Source: Schistosoma haematobium (lineage: Eukaryota; Platyhelminthes; Trematoda; Strigeidida; Schistosomatidae). From it: a DNA stretch of 64,000 bases. Below, piece by piece: positions 1 to 11,739 of this stretch; positions within the stretch are counted from its first letter, which is position 1, and each line of letters starts with the position of its first letter. The notes below the pieces were generated by a model. The model ran no database searches. It saw nothing but the letters and a program-made list of their open reading frames with translations, and was not told the DNA's origin. A program made the position numbers and the translations under genes. The DNA lies in NCBI RefSeq assembly GCF_000699445.3, contig NC_067196.1:90987364-91051363 (forward strand). The letters are read 5' to 3'.

Positions 1-428
1 CGACTGGCTGAATCGAAGAAGTCGATACAGTAACCATATACAAGATTTTAGTGCTTGAGTGCGAGCCACTCATCGGTTGTTTTTTAAAGTGATTATAGGT
101 TAATATGTCAAACTCAATCATGATCACTTGGTAAATCACTGAAATACAAACTCGAGTAACTTGAACCTTACTCTCGAATCAACTAGCAGTCCAGTTCACT
201 TGAAACTGAATAGGATGGAGTTAATTTAAAATCAAGTTATTTGACTTAGAAATCAATGTTTTCTGATCATTTGAGTGTCAGTCTAGCCTAGCTGACCACA
301 GTTGGTGTAATTCTTCTTCAATCTAGGTTTTTACTTAGTCACTGAACAGGAGCGACGATTTTGAGATTGGTAAAACAAAACCCAATGAGACAGTACACAG
401 TTCCTTCTTAGTCTACTAAATTACTTAC
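1..428. other. No gene recognised
   Basis: AT-rich sequence with no supported ORF or known repeat. The last bases (about 420-436) are ACTT repeats, which form the short tandem tail of the minus-strand LINE fragment that follows. Confidence 0.6.
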
Positions 429-1042
429 TTACTTACGCCTGTTACTCCCAATGGAGCATAGGCCGCTGACCATCATTCTCCAGCTCAATCTGCCCTGGTC
501 CTTCCTTTCTAGTTCTATCCAATTTTCGCCCATTTTTCTCATGTCTGTCTCCGTTTCCCGGCGTAATGTGTTCTTTGGTCTTCCTCTTTTTCTTTGGCCT
601 TGTGGACTCCATGTGAGGGCTTTCCTTATGACGTAGTTGTGTGCTCTCCTCAATGTGTGTGCTATCCACTTCCAGCGCTTCTTCCTGATTTCTTCCTCCG
701 CTGGGATCTGGGTTGTTCTCTCCCACAGTAGGTTGTTGCTATTAGTGTCCGGCCAACGGATCCGAAGTATTTTGTGTAGACAATTGTTAATAAACACCTG
801 TATTTTCTGGATGATGGCTTTCGTAGTTCTCCAGGTTTATGCCCCACACAGTAGAACTGTCTTGACATTTGTATTGAAAATTCTGACCTTGGTGTTGGTT
901 GACAGTTGTTTTGAGTTCCAGATGTTTCTAAGTTGTAAATATACTGCTCTTGCTTTGTCGCGCGCCTTTGTCCGCGCCTTTACATCTGCATCAGGTCCAC
1001 CATGTTCATCAATCATTCTTCTGAACAACATCATCAGCACAA
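429..1042 (-). pseudogene. RTE-clade LINE 3' fragment (SR3/Perere-3-like)
   Basis: This is the C-terminal end of a non-LTR reverse transcriptase polyprotein, read on the minus strand in two overlapping frames, so at least one frameshift is present. Recognisable stretches are DADVKAR...[57 protein letters not shown] and [12 protein letters not shown]. These form the module downstream of the RT palm in RTE-clade LINEs of schistosomes. The catalytic RT core is absent, so the copy is 5'-truncated, as is usual for LINE insertions. It ends in a (GTAA)n tail near 420-436. The family name rests on memory of the protein motifs. It is dead as a gene. Confidence 0.8.
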
Positions 1043-1165
1043 ACTTTAGTTAGAAGTCGTTCAGAAGAAAGACGAAAGCTCCACGACCAAACTATCCAGC
1101 TCAGAGAACAAAACTCCATCAAAGTCATCCACCTGAGTTACAAATCTTCTCCACCATCTCAAAGT
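1043..1165. repeat. Dispersed repeat family B
   Basis: About 120 bp containing the signatures CTCCACGACCAAAC and CCAGCTCAGAGAACAAAACT. The same sequence recurs, in either orientation, near 2636-2745, 5170-5345, 10525-10700, 17078-17190 and 20925-21115. No ORF and no family name recognised. Confidence 0.7.
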
Positions 1166-1821
1166 TTCTTTTATACATTTCATTTCAGTATTTCTTTTTG
1201 TCATTCCAACTTTTTTTCAAATTAGACAGAACTTTATCCACCTTCATTCACAATATTCTAATGTAACTTACATGAGTTTAAAATTATTTGACTTTGACTG
1301 ATTTGACTGACTTACGAAGAGTACCAGTTCCCTTAGCTAACGAGTGTCAAGTAACATATAGTCTAATTTCAGGCTTCCATGACAATTGCCTACAAAAACA
1401 TTTCCAACAGTCTAAAAAAGGTTCATTCTGATATCAATCTTATTTGAGACACCATTGTATTATGAAGTGAATTTCTATATGGTCATTTAATAGATTCATT
1501 AAGTTATTCAGTCCAATCATGATTAGCGTTATTTGTGCTGATTATATTACTAACCATCGCTTAATTAATAACCATCACCATCCTGTCGTATATTAGCCCA
1601 CACAGTTTCTTCTATCCACCAATAATCAATTAGAATACGAGAAGAACAAGTTGTTCAACCTCATATTATTATGACTCAAAAACTAACGGACTAATATAGA
1701 TCAATTACATGGTCAATACACGCCACAAATACCTAATGATACACTGTAAGTAACTAGGTTATTTGTGATGCAGATATGAGTAACTGATGCATAATTATAG
1801 GGTTTTTGAGGTTGTTGAGTT
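1166..1821. other. No gene recognised
   Basis: AT-rich DNA without a supported ORF or repeat. Confidence 0.5.
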
Positions 1822-1962
1822 TCGATTGAGATCATGAACTGGCTGATGTTAGACCAGCATTGAAAACCTGTAAGCACTGGACGGCCCTTTCGTCTTATTG
1901 TGAGACTCCTCAGCGGTGCGCAGTCACGATCCCGCCCGAAGGATTCGAACCCATGCACTCAC
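1822..1962 (-). repeat. SINE family A, inverted 3' arm
   Basis: Minus-strand 3' part of the tRNA-headed SINE: tail, hammerhead-like segment (about 1874-1920) and a box-B-like GGATTCGAACC. It abuts the plus-strand copy that follows and forms an inverted pair. The hammerhead core reads CTGAGGAG in minus orientation, but the second core element is changed to GAAAG. Confidence 0.8.
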
Positions 1963-2335
1963 CAGTGATTGACTTCGTGTGGGGATCCTCGGAGTTCTAG
2001 TGAGAAGTCGTGAACAGTGGAGCTAATCCGTGTCGGGTAGAGGCAGGCATTTACCTCAGTACAGTGGACGATGTTAGCGCAACTTCGTAGACTGGTTGAA
2101 ATTCGACACTAACATCGTTGGATGCCGGTTCAGTGGTCTAAAGGTTAAGCGATCGCGCGCAAGTCTGAAGGCCGTGGGTTCAAACCTCGCCAGCGTGATC
2201 GTGGATGCGCATTGCTGATGAGTCCCACAATTTGACTAGTCGGCCGTCCAGTGCTTACAGGTTTTCCATGGTGGTCTAGCTTCAATTGACTCATGATCTC
2301 AACCATTAAAATTACTATAATATCCACAAAACCCG
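1963..2335 (+). repeat. SINE family A, near-complete copy
   Basis: Near-full-length copy of the dominant SINE. In order: a leader (GAGTTCTAGTGAGAAG), a tRNA-like head with an A-box-like region (TTCAGTGGTCTAAAGG, about 2127-2142) and a B-box-like GTGGGTTCAAACC (about 2175), a hammerhead-like segment (2209-2256), then a tail ending ATATCCACAAAACCC. The CTGATGA core is intact, but the GAAAC element is lost, so this ribozyme should be inactive. Transcription by RNA polymerase III and mobilisation by a LINE are inferred from the family type. Confidence 0.85.
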
Positions 2336-3245
2336 TTTTCATATATATATATGTATATATTGATTGTACACCCATTTTGATTAATAATTAGGATGAAATC
2401 ACATATATGAAAAACACTTGGAGTTATAACAAATCACATACTGAGTATAGTTCATGTCAATGGAATACAAGAATACTGCATATTATACAGAATAAAATAT
2501 CATATGAGAAAAGAAAAGAAATACTACACCGAATAATCATCACATTGAATCAGAAAGGTAGTGATCTTGAACAAAACTCATAATGAGTAAATCCATCGAA
2601 AATGGACTTTTCTTTCCATCATATCATATACAACGAGCTTTAGTTGTTCTTCTGAAGAACTGTGAATGCTCCACGACCAAACCATCCAGCTCAGAGAACA
2701 AAACTCCACCGAAATCATCCATCTGAACTACAAATCTTCTCCACCATATTAATCATTTATTTCATTTGATTTCTGAGTTTATTCAGTTGATCAAACGTCG
2801 TAAGTTAAACAATGCATAATAAGAAATTAAACGGAATGAAAATTTATTAATCCCATCGTATCCAAAACAAACTTAATCTCAAATAGTATTGTGCAGAAAC
2901 CATAAACGGTGATTACTTAATCAACGTAATAACCAAAGGCCAATCAACTTCTGAACACCACTTCATAGAATTTTATCTAAGAAGATGAACTACTTTATTA
3001 ATAATCAGTAGTAGTAATATATCATAAAGCATTTTGTTTAAATTAGTTGCTCTGTTTTGCGTGTTATATTCAAGAAGCACTTGTCTCTGTGAAAGACCAT
3101 TAAAGGTTATGGGAATATCGTCAATTATTGATTAACGTGTATTATTGGTACACGTTTTTAAAACTTATTTTCATCTAGTCAACTTCACATTCTCAGTTCT
3201 TAGTTATTTAAAGCCTATACTAAAACACTGATGAGGCCAAAAGAT
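2336..3245. other. No gene; family B fragment inside
   Basis: No supported ORF. Bases 2636-2745 are a family B repeat fragment. The rest is AT-rich with nothing recognised. Confidence 0.55.
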
Positions 3246-3344
3246 TTCAATGGTTAAGATCATGAGTCAGTTGAAGCTAGACCACCATGGAAAACATGGA
3301 CGGCCGTTCCGTCGTATTGTGGGACTCCTCAGCAGTGCGCATCC
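3246..3344 (-). repeat. SINE family A, inverted 3' arm
   Basis: Short minus-strand arm with the SINE tail and hammerhead segment only. It adjoins the plus-strand copy, repeating the layout at 1822-2335 with a different junction point. Confidence 0.8.
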
Positions 3345-3725
3345 ATTGGCTTCAAGATGTATATACTGGAGTTCTAGTGAGAAGTAGTGACTAGTGGAGT
3401 TCAACCAGGTCTGTTGTGAGATAGTAACTCACTGAAGACAATGGTGGATGCGTCGCTCAATTTCGTGGATTAGTTGAGGTTAGACAATAACACCGTTGGA
3501 TGCCGGCCTGCTCAGTGGTCTAGTTGTTAAGTGCTCGGATGCGAAACCAGTAGGTCCTAGGTTCGAATCTCGCACGAGGCGAGGTCGTGGATGCACACTG
3601 CTGCAGAGTCCCACAATTGGACGAAACGGCCATCCAGTGCTTCCAGGCTTTCCCTGTTGGTCTAGCTTCAACTGACTCATGATCTCCACCATTGAAATTA
3701 CTATATAATATCCACAAAACCTGTC
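3345..3725 (+). repeat. SINE family A, near-complete copy
   Basis: Leader from about 3345, tRNA-like head (GGTCTAGTTGTTAAGTG; TAGGTTCGAATCTCGC), hammerhead-like segment at about 3596-3646 and tail to AAAACC. Here the core CTGANGA is mutated (CTGCAGA), while GGACGAAACGGCCATC is kept. Confidence 0.85.
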
Positions 3726-4584
3726 TGATTTATCAAGCAAAGTTGTTGCTTTTCTTAAGAGTTATGATTAAAAGTCAGGTTTAAAAGACTTTCATCATTC
3801 CAGTGTCATTTAGTGAAGGGTGGAAGTTTCTGATCATGTGGACCCTGACAATACATGTATCTGACCAGCTTAAATGTAGGATTGACAGATTTGGTAGATT
3901 GTATATTCGCTCTTATAACCTTTATGGAATTCACTACTACTGATTCTAATCAACTAGTTGATAGTTCTTTGATATTTTTATACTTCTACAAAACAATCTA
4001 GATGTAACAGTTGACTGATATTTGGAGAGTACTTTCCGAAAAAATAGTTGGTTGTTATTCCGTTCTGTATTAGTTGTTTGGATCTTCCCATTGATGTTTA
4101 CGACTATGATTGATCGGTCTCTTATTGATATCTCTGTTTACAATATGCGTTTGCAATGTGTTTCTTTTTTAATTTTTAACCCTGACACAACTTTCACTAA
4201 TTAACTTGATAAACAGTAGTCATGTGCACGCTATCGATTATCTTTTCGAGATGAATTTCTGAAGTTCCACTGTGATTTCCAGATCTCAACCATGCTGAGA
4301 ATAAGGACGATAGATTTGATGGGATCAGACGAATTTCATGCCAGATTGTGTATTGACTGAAAATAAATGTAAAGATTATTGAAATATTGTTTGGACTCCT
4401 AAAACTAGCCTATTAATTGAGACAAATAAAGTTTCTGAATTTCATCTTATGTACATTTATGAGTGTTTACTGATGAAGAGTTGAGAGTCAGATCAAAGCG
4501 ATGAATTAATATTGTTTAGTTGCTGCAAACGATCCACTAATTAAATTCATTTTATGATGAAAATAGTCTTTCAGGTAAGCAAAG
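3726..4584. other. No gene; Sm-alpha tail relic near 4080-4180
   Basis: Around 4080-4180 the minus strand resembles the 3' part of the Sm-alpha retroposon seen at 4900-5020 (matching ATGGGAAGATCC and ACCGATCAATC blocks). Otherwise nothing recognised. Confidence 0.5.
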
Positions 4585-4640
4585 ATGAATAGTGGCTGGC
4601 AGTGGAATCCAAGAAGCGCGTTTCTTTCTAAACATCGATG
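4585..4640 (-). repeat. Sm-alpha fragment with half hammerhead
   Basis: The minus-strand sequence contains GAAACGCGC and GGATTCCACTGCC, the 3' half of the Sm-alpha hammerhead. The 5' half is missing. Confidence 0.6.
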
Positions 4641-4699
4641 CGAACTTTTAAGTGAACAATACCAAGTGATGAGAGAGGGATTTTGTTTATATTATAGCA

Positions 4700-4770
4700 A
4701 ATTAATGGTTGAATTCATGAGTCATTTGGAGCTAGACTACCATGGAAAACCTGAAAGCACTAGTATATAT
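4700..4770 (-). repeat. SINE family A 3' fragment
   Basis: The tail of family A in minus orientation (GAATTCATGAGTCATTTGGA, then ACCATGGAAAACCTGAAAGC). It ends before the hammerhead. Confidence 0.7.
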
Positions 4771-4776
4771 ACTAAA

Positions 4777-5035
4777 TGACAAGGATTCGAGTCCCTGAGC
4801 GAACATCAACTTTTGGATGCAGGCACATCCAGCTGACGAGTCTTAAATAGGACGACACGCGCATCAAACTGGATTTCGCTTCTAGTCATTATCCATCCTT
4901 GCTTAAAATGCTTGTGACTTAAGGCTATATCGAGGCAATCCACACAGGATGCACATATGCCAATAAGAGACTGATCAATTGTAGTCATAAATAACAATGA
5001 GAAGATACAAGTAAAGCAACACCAAGTGAATTTCA
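4777..5035 (+). repeat. Sm-alpha retroposon copy with hammerhead
   Basis: Sm-alpha-type SINE: B-box-like GGATTCGAGTCCCTGAGC, a hammerhead segment at about 4827-4880, then the tail with ATATCGAGGCAATCC and GACTGATCAATTG. The core reads CTGACGA (allowed, since position 7 is free) with a GTC...GAC stem, but GAAAC is changed to GACAC, so activity is doubtful. Sm-alpha elements are established as hammerhead-bearing repeats in schistosomes. Confidence 0.8.
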
Positions 5036-5169
5036 ACGACAAACAGTTTATATTAGGCTGACTTAGCCACAACTCTATACTATTGAACATGGGGTTAATT
5101 CGTTGTGTTCGAGTTTTATTTTCGCATAGAAATTTCTAATAGTTTTATTCATTTACTTTGTGTATGAAT

Positions 5170-5640
5170 ATTGAGATGGTGGAGATTTTTTTAGCTCAGG
5201 TAGATAATTTCGATGAAAACTTATTCTATGGGCTGGAAGGTTTAATCATGGAGGTTCCATTGTCATTCTGAACATCATCAGAACAAACATCAGGTAGATA
5301 TGATGTGCTCAAATTTCTCCATATATGACTGACAGCTTGTTATGTCGTCTCTCATCTTAAGTACCTACTGTTGTATGCATATTTATTCTCATTGTTTCTC
5401 TCTTTGACGGTATGATTCCTGACTCTATGTTTGTTCATGATTTTTCCACTTAGTAAATACATTGAGTTGACTTCTATGTGTCTGTTGATTGACTTGAGTG
5501 TCTGTCCATCTAAAACCTCAACCATTTCCAAGTTGAATGGATGATGGAAACGATGAATAGGAAGAAATCGCTCAAATGTTTTATCCTGAGAATGCCATGT
5601 TGTAACCAATAAATAGTATTGGTAAGCCTATCTTGAAATT
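5170..5640. repeat. Family B repeat, long copy
   Basis: Begins with the family B signature and continues about 300 bp further than other copies. The minus strand has an 85-codon ORF (5352-5609), which I do not recognise and regard as repeat-derived. This may be the more complete form of family B. Confidence 0.45.
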
Positions 5641-6305
5641 ATAGGCACATAATGACAATGACAGCTAGCAACTAAGAAAACCTACTACCCAAAATCCACT
5701 GTTAATAATTTTTTTTAACATTTCGCTATTCCAAGTCTAATTAGGAAAAAGTTGAATGTGTTGTGACTTTGAAATCCAGCCAGTTTTCACGTGAGTTATC
5801 CGCGAATCGAAATAAAACTTATACAGGTTTAAAACTGTACCAAAGCAATAACGTTCGACCACTATGAACAGCCTAATCTCCTTATCAGTTCTTTTGGTTT
5901 CCTAGCCCATCCACTTCAGTCCAGAACACCAATAAAAGCTTCCGTTATGTGAATCATTTATTTCAAACATACTTGGTTTATATACCAGCCAAACACACCG
6001 CCGCATCACACTATCCAATAGGAAATAACATTTATATAAGGTGAAGTCAAGATGTGGCTGTGGGAGTGATTGTGGTGAGACTGTAATCAATAAACTGAGT
6101 ATAATTTAAGAACAGTAAATCGTATGATCATAGTCTATAGATCACAATGAAGCTTATAATAAGAGGAATATGAATATACACAATCTAATTACTGAATAGT
6201 GAAACAATAAGAATATATTTCTAGCATTATTTCATTGAGATAATCTGTTTCAAATGCCGATTAACTTGCGAAATGCAACCAACTAATTATAAATACTTGT
6301 ACCTT
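5641..6305. other. Family E repeat (5895-6095, minus) and AT-rich DNA
   Basis: At 5895-6095 the minus strand holds family E, shared with about 20815-20920 (minus) and 35440-35560 (plus). Shared blocks include AGTATGTTTGAAAT and TTGGTGTTCTG. No gene. Confidence 0.5.
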
Positions 6306-6309
6306 CTTG

Positions 6310-6425
6310 ACGATTGTTGTTGTAGTTCTCCAAGTTCCAGCTCCATACAGTAGAATTGTCTTGACGGTGGTATTGAAGATTGTGACTGTTGATATTAACT
6401 GATGGACGGTTGTTTTTAGTTCCAT
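6310..6425 (-). pseudogene. RTE LINE fragment (SR3-like)
   Basis: About 115 bp of the conserved block around TTCTACTGTATGGAGC (minus strand), the same protein region as at 24940-25020. Both ends are truncated. Confidence 0.65.
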
Positions 6426-8039
6426 ATATTGTTTAAATGTAGGAATGCGGCCCCTTCTCCACCATTGTAAAAATATATTACTTAAATTTTTTCAAAAAAA
6501 TTAACAAATAGATCTGTAACATAAATCGATTGAATTTTCTCTTCCTTTTATTATTTTTAATTCCTAGTCAAATGAAGATATGAAAAGAACGTATAACAAC
6601 TGGAAAGGGTTGGAGAGGGTTGACTAGAACATAGTTGAATGATGATGAATGATGATTATGATCAAAACATCCAAGTTAATTGGTATTGGTTATTGTTGTT
6701 TCAATGGGATATAAATAGCTTATGTCAATAATTATACTACTACTAATAACAGTAGTATTAGTAGTTGTACTAGTGATTCCTCTGATCGTAATTCTATATG
6801 TAGTCAATTTCTATTGAATGTAGAATTATTTGATGATAATAATAATGAGACTATAGGGTTTAATGATTATAAATATGGATGAAACGCGCGTCAAACTGGA
6901 TTCCGTTGCTAGGCACTAGCCATCTTTGCTTAATAAGCGATCTTGTTAGCACATTGATGTGTATTATTTTGTCATGTTTTTTCGGTTATCCCACTAACAG
7001 TATATTCACTAATACTGTTACTGAATTCATCATGATGTCCATAGTGAACACATAAATTCTCATATTGTCAAATCTCCAGTCACAATATTTAATAGTCACC
7101 TAGGTCACTAATATTTCTATTTTTAGACCTATATGTTTTGCGGTTACATTTATAAAAAATGAGACCACAAAGATAATGATCAATAGTGGTAGTGGAATTC
7201 TGTGTATTAGGTTTGTAGTGTAACTACAAGGTTTAATGATCCAATAGTTAGTCACCATGGATTAGTCTATGAAACCAATTGATGTCAGACAACTTCTCCT
7301 CATTCAGTAATTTCAATAGAAACTTCATGGATAGAAGTTATTGGCAGAGAGGACTTTAGTTATTGATTGGCTTGTTCTGTCAGTCTATTGTTTGAATATC
7401 ATACTGAACAATCTAAGAATCCATTCTGAATATAAATTTGGTGAATACAAAGTCACTTATGAATTGTCATAAAAAAAATTGACTGACCATAAACATTCCG
7501 CGTATTTTTCTTTTAAGCCCAAAGATTGTGTTCTTCACAAAATTTCTGAATTTATTAGGTGTGCAAAGATAGTTAGTAGTAAGTCCTTGACTTAAAGTTG
7601 CTACTGGTTGACGTCAGCAACATATACCTAGAATCTTAAACGGAACTGATGTTGTCTGTGAAATCTCATAGAAGTCAATCAGTTTTGCACAATTAGAAAT
7701 GATATCAACAAGTTATTTGGGTTGTGGCAGATCTTCTGTACAACTTAGATGTCGACACTAATTTATAGCTGATTAATATCTGAAGTTGCAAAAATAAGCC
7801 CCTGGGTCTTGACTCAGTCACCGTACTCACCGCACGGCCTGAAGTTTCTAAATGAAATCCGTGATAAATTATTAAATGCACACTACCTCATAGTTTTAAA
7901 CTAGAATCAAATATTGATGCCATTCTTTCTGGATCTTCATTTTACAGTCAATTTACCATAAAAAGTATCTTAAAATAATTGAACGATAACAATAATGGTA
8001 ACAACAAAGTCACATACTATGAAGTAACTAAGCATTCTA
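6426..8039. other. No gene; Sm-alpha half hammerhead at 6888-6960
   Basis: The plus strand at 6888-6920 reads GATGAAACGCGCGTC followed by AAACTGGATTCC, the 3' half of an Sm-alpha hammerhead with intact GAAAC and GTC. The 5' core half is absent. The remainder is AT-rich with no supported ORF. Confidence 0.55.
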
Positions 8040-8190
8040 CTACTGTGATGTGTGCTACTGATGTCAACAGATATAAGTAGTATGTAACACCAATCGAAAG
8101 TGGAAAGCCTAGCGTCAGAAAGTTGAGAAAATCGAAGAGAAGCAAACAAGAACAGAGAATGATTGGTATAGAAAACATTAGATACAAATA
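8040..8190 (-). repeat. Dispersed repeat family C
   Basis: The minus-strand copy shares GATATAAGTAGTAT and flanking sequence with 12440-12730, 27790-28030 and 35840-36030. Unclassified and non-coding. Confidence 0.6.
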
Positions 8191-8729
8191 ACTGAGTTCT
8201 ACAGGAATAGACTAGCTAAAATTTCCCTCAATTGGTTGGACATAAAGACTACAGAAAATTGGAACAAATGCTATTTAGATTGATTTTAATTGATGCGATT
8301 ACTAGACGTGTAAGAGTAATAGTCCTATGTTCGCATAATCCGACTGTTAGCAGTTTACTCATCATCTTAGAACCATCTTACTGAATCTAAATCCTAGCCA
8401 ACTTATTATATAATCGATCATAAAATTAAATCTGTTCATTAACAAGTATTATTTTATATTTTCCATAACACCTAAATCAAAGTTAAACACCTGAAAACAT
8501 CAAAGGTCCGTTTATCTCGATAATTCACTTCATAATTTCGGTTTGTTGTAATTCACTGATTATGTCCACTAATCTCATATTCTTAGGCGCTTTAATAAAA
8601 TGTTGACAACCTATCTCGAATTTGATTATTGAAAGATTAAGGAAACATCACTAGGACAGTTCGTGTACGTTCCTCCTCTTTTGTCCTTAAAAAGGACTAA
8701 AATATGCATCAAATACACTTTGCAATGAA
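8191..8729. other. No gene recognised
   Basis: AT-rich sequence. No ORF or repeat that I can support. Confidence 0.5.
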
Positions 8730-9275
8730 AAGAGATAACATGAGAACAAGACCGATGGTGCCCCCAAATGCCCTGGTACGGTCAAGAGTGCAGAGAGTCA
8801 ACTCCCCATCTCGAAATGCTCTCACATGGTTACGTGCATGCAACCACTACCACAAAAGTCCTACTCATTACCTCCTTGCGGCACTATCGTTGTTCATCAG
8901 ATTGAGAGGACGAAAAGCAAATGTACGGCAATTGAACCGGGTTGGTGGAAACAGAGAGTCCACTTAGAGGAGTAGGAAAACCCTGATTCCAAACCAATGG
9001 TGCACATGCACTCCAGGATCCTGAGGGAACAAATGGCGTATGAACCAATCGTTGGTCACTGGCTACATGGGATTGCATCTCCTGACGTTGTTCCACTGCC
9101 TTGTGGATCAGACCTATATGTCGAAGGCTTGGTTCGTGGCCACCTAAGAAAACCATCTTCTTAGGTCTGTGCACCCGGGCAGTATCACAGCTTACACACA
9201 AATCAAGTGACTTGTGTAGCGCATATGTATTCGGTACCCCACTGTATCGATGTTAATGTGTTCAAATAAAGAAAC
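8730..9275 (-). repeat. LTR-like repeat family D
   Basis: About 540 bp similar along its length to the reverse complement of 28110-28600. Shared blocks include AACAAATGGCGTATGAACCA, ACTGCCTTGTGGATCAGACC and TGCACCCGGGCAGTATCACA. The counterpart at 28 kb has a TATATAAG box, so it may be a solo LTR or a promoter-bearing repeat. ORFs on either strand are not conserved between copies and are not called. Confidence 0.6.
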
Positions 9276-9276
9276 A

Positions 9277-9812
9277 ATTGGTAAATATATGAGGTTGTGA
9301 GTTTCTATCGACCGAGATGTTTGGGCCACGTGTTACGTATGTCTGAACAACGATTACCACAACGCACAATCCTGAATAGTGTTGAAGACGGTTGGAAGAA
9401 TGTTAGGGGCTGCCAAACCAAAACGTGACATCAGTCTATGAAGTCACTAACTTCTGGCCATGTTGTTAGATGCAGACTACTTGGTTGTGATCCACATGAC
9501 TACCGTAACCAATAGCTGGAGACTGTGGGTGACATGGCTGACAATCGATCACAATAGTGTAGATGTATATACTCTTTGTTTCCCTTTACACCATGAGATT
9601 AAAATCGCTTCATATCTTTCTTTCTACGTTCTAAATCTTTCTTCATGTACTATATCCTTATATGCAATCTTTCTTTTATATATCACCACCATTGAATTTA
9701 CTACTTCTATGAGTTTGGTATTCATCTTGTTGTGCTAATGCGGTATGGCAACTTGGACCGATGTATATATGTGCCTGATCCTTCACTGTAGCTGACTGAC
9801 TGACTGATTTTA
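9277..9812 (+). pseudogene. RTE LINE 3' end (SR2-like) with CTGA tail
   Basis: Broken coding sequence for the extreme C-terminus of an RTE LINE: CLGHVLRMSEQRLPQRT, then EDGWKNVRGCQTK, followed by the 3' UTR and the terminal repeat CTGACTGACTGA at about 9792. The same block occurs at 10770-11505 and 25476-26160, and in translation at 63150-63300. It is 5'-truncated and carries stops. Confidence 0.75.
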
Positions 9813-9967
9813 ATCCAAGTTTTAAACAACCAATTAAGATCTAATTGATAAATCCATCATAACTTTAAATAATGATTATAGACTTCAGGTTCGAAAAATT
9901 GGTCATTATAGATTGAACGTAATTCATACTGTATTATACTGATGTCAGATAATTTAGTTTCCTTCAT

Positions 9968-10050
9968 TTTGTCCGATCACTGGACGGCCGTTTCGTCCTA
10001 TTTTGGAACTCCTCAACAGTGTGCATCCACGACCTCACCCCCTTCATTTT
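9968..10050 (-). repeat. SINE family A hammerhead fragment
   Basis: Only the hammerhead segment plus flank remains. In minus orientation it keeps the stem II pair around AAATA, GGACGAAAC and GGCCGTCCAGTG. The first core base is mutated (TTGAGGA). Confidence 0.7.
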
Positions 10051-10524
10051 GTCATTCTTATATTTAGTCTTTTATTACTATTGAGGGTAATTTTATTTTA
10101 TTTTATTTTTCCTAATCAATTTCATGATATCGATGCCAATATCAATTTCAATCCATATTGGATGATCCGTATTTGTTGTTAACCCTGTATTGTTTATGTC
10201 TATCTATCTATCTAACTATCCCCTTATTTATCTATATTTATCCGTTATAATAATTGACTGAGATCAGAAGCTTAAATAGCCTAGATTCATAGGAAATAAA
10301 ACCATAGTGAAATTGTGTATATTTTGATTAAGTTTCATTTACTGAGCTTAGAGAAGTTAATGTATACAGAGAAGAATCATTTTCAATGTAAATCTAATCA
10401 TGTATGTACATAATACTGATAGATATAATATGAGTTTTTATAATAGAAGGAATTCGTTCTAGATCACATGTATGTTATATACATGGGGTACAATCAAGTT
10501 TGATTGAATCAAAAGATAAATTCA
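10051..10524. other. No gene; short microsatellites
   Basis: Contains a TTTTA run near 10090-10115 and TATC repeats near 10198-10215. Nothing else recognised. Confidence 0.5.
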
Positions 10525-10762
10525 GATGGTGGAGAAGATTTGTAGCTCAGGTGGATAATTTTTGATGAAGTTTTGTTCTCTGAGCTGGATAGTTTCGTCG
10601 TGGAGCTTTCATCGTTCTTCTGAATGATATCATTAGTACAAACTTCAGATGGAACCAAAACCATCCAGCTCAGAGAACAAAACTCCATCTAGAAAGATAA
10701 ACTTTTGGTTTTCGAACTTTCAAATATACAAAATGAATAAATAAATAAATAAATAAATATTG
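10525..10762. repeat. Family B repeat and AAAT microsatellite
   Basis: Family B occupies 10525-10700, including a short inverted repetition of its own AACAAAACTCCATC end. An (AAAT)n run follows at about 10736-10760. Confidence 0.65.
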
Positions 10763-10769
10763 TGAATAA

Positions 10770-11505
10770 ACAAAGTCGTATGCCTTGGTGGCAATGGCTG
10801 TGAAATATGACCGGCAAGAGAAGAGGATATTCGTAGGTTACTAGTATTTGATCATAGGTGTCTTCTAAGCATTACTGGTATATCCTGGGACTACCGAGTA
10901 AGTAATGAAATTGTTAGGAAACGGGTACTGGGTAAGGATAGCAAATCAATTAATGAACTATTGGAACTTTATTAGTTGAGATGGCTGGGACATGTGATAC
11001 GTATGACCAACCACACACTGCTCAGACGAGCGATGTTTTATGGTGTAGGAGTAGTTTGCAAGAAAGCTAGAGGCGTCAGACCAAAACATTGGCACAAATC
11101 CATAAAGTCACTGACAAGTGAAGTCAGTGGGCCATGTCTGTAAGTGTAGACTACCTGGTTGTGATCTGCGAGGTGATAGCAACCAATAGTTAGAGACCTT
11201 GAATGCCATGGCCGAAAATCGTAATGGAGCAAGTGCATCCACTCGTTGTGTTCTCCCAAATTTTAATCTGAATTCTTCATGTCCCTTTCTTTTTCCTCTT
11301 TCCAAATATATTTCACTGGATTATACTCTTTGAATAACATGTTCGAACCCTAGTGTTTTCGATGACTACTTATGCTTTGACTAATTCTACCACTATGGTA
11401 TTTGAATCGACAATTGTATCAGTGTGCTAATATGGTATGGCAACTTGAACCGATGTACATACGTCTGTACAAAGTTCTACGTTGTTACTGACTGACTGAC
11501 TGAAT
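10770..11505 (+). pseudogene. RTE LINE 3' end (SR2-like) with CTGA tail
   Basis: Decayed C-terminal LINE coding sequence. Plus-strand translation in shifting frames gives [33 protein letters not shown] and ARGVRPKHWHKSIKSLT, each matching 25500-25800. The 3' UTR ends in CTGACTGACTGA (about 11488-11502). Several stops and frameshifts are present. Confidence 0.75.
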
Positions 11506-11739
11506 CATGCATTTACGTTTTATGATATTTATATAAGAAAATTAAAGGTTAAACTAGACAAAATGGAAACCAACAAGATAGTATAGAACAACGATACGAA
11601 ATATACCACTCTAAATATTAAAATTAGCTGGGTATTATTATAGTGGATTTGTTGTAAGTATATAGTGTTTTTTAACATACAGGCTGGACGAAGTTAATCA
11701 GAATTATGTGATATATTTACGCAATACATCGAGAACAAT

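Noticed and set aside
2120..2190. tRNA gene in the SINE heads
   Set aside because: A- and B-box-like motifs are present, but the sequences do not fold into a full cloverleaf with an anticodon arm that I can support. They are tRNA-derived SINE heads.
8704..9201. ORFs on both strands of the family D repeat
   Set aside because: Stops and shifts in the other copy show no conserved protein.
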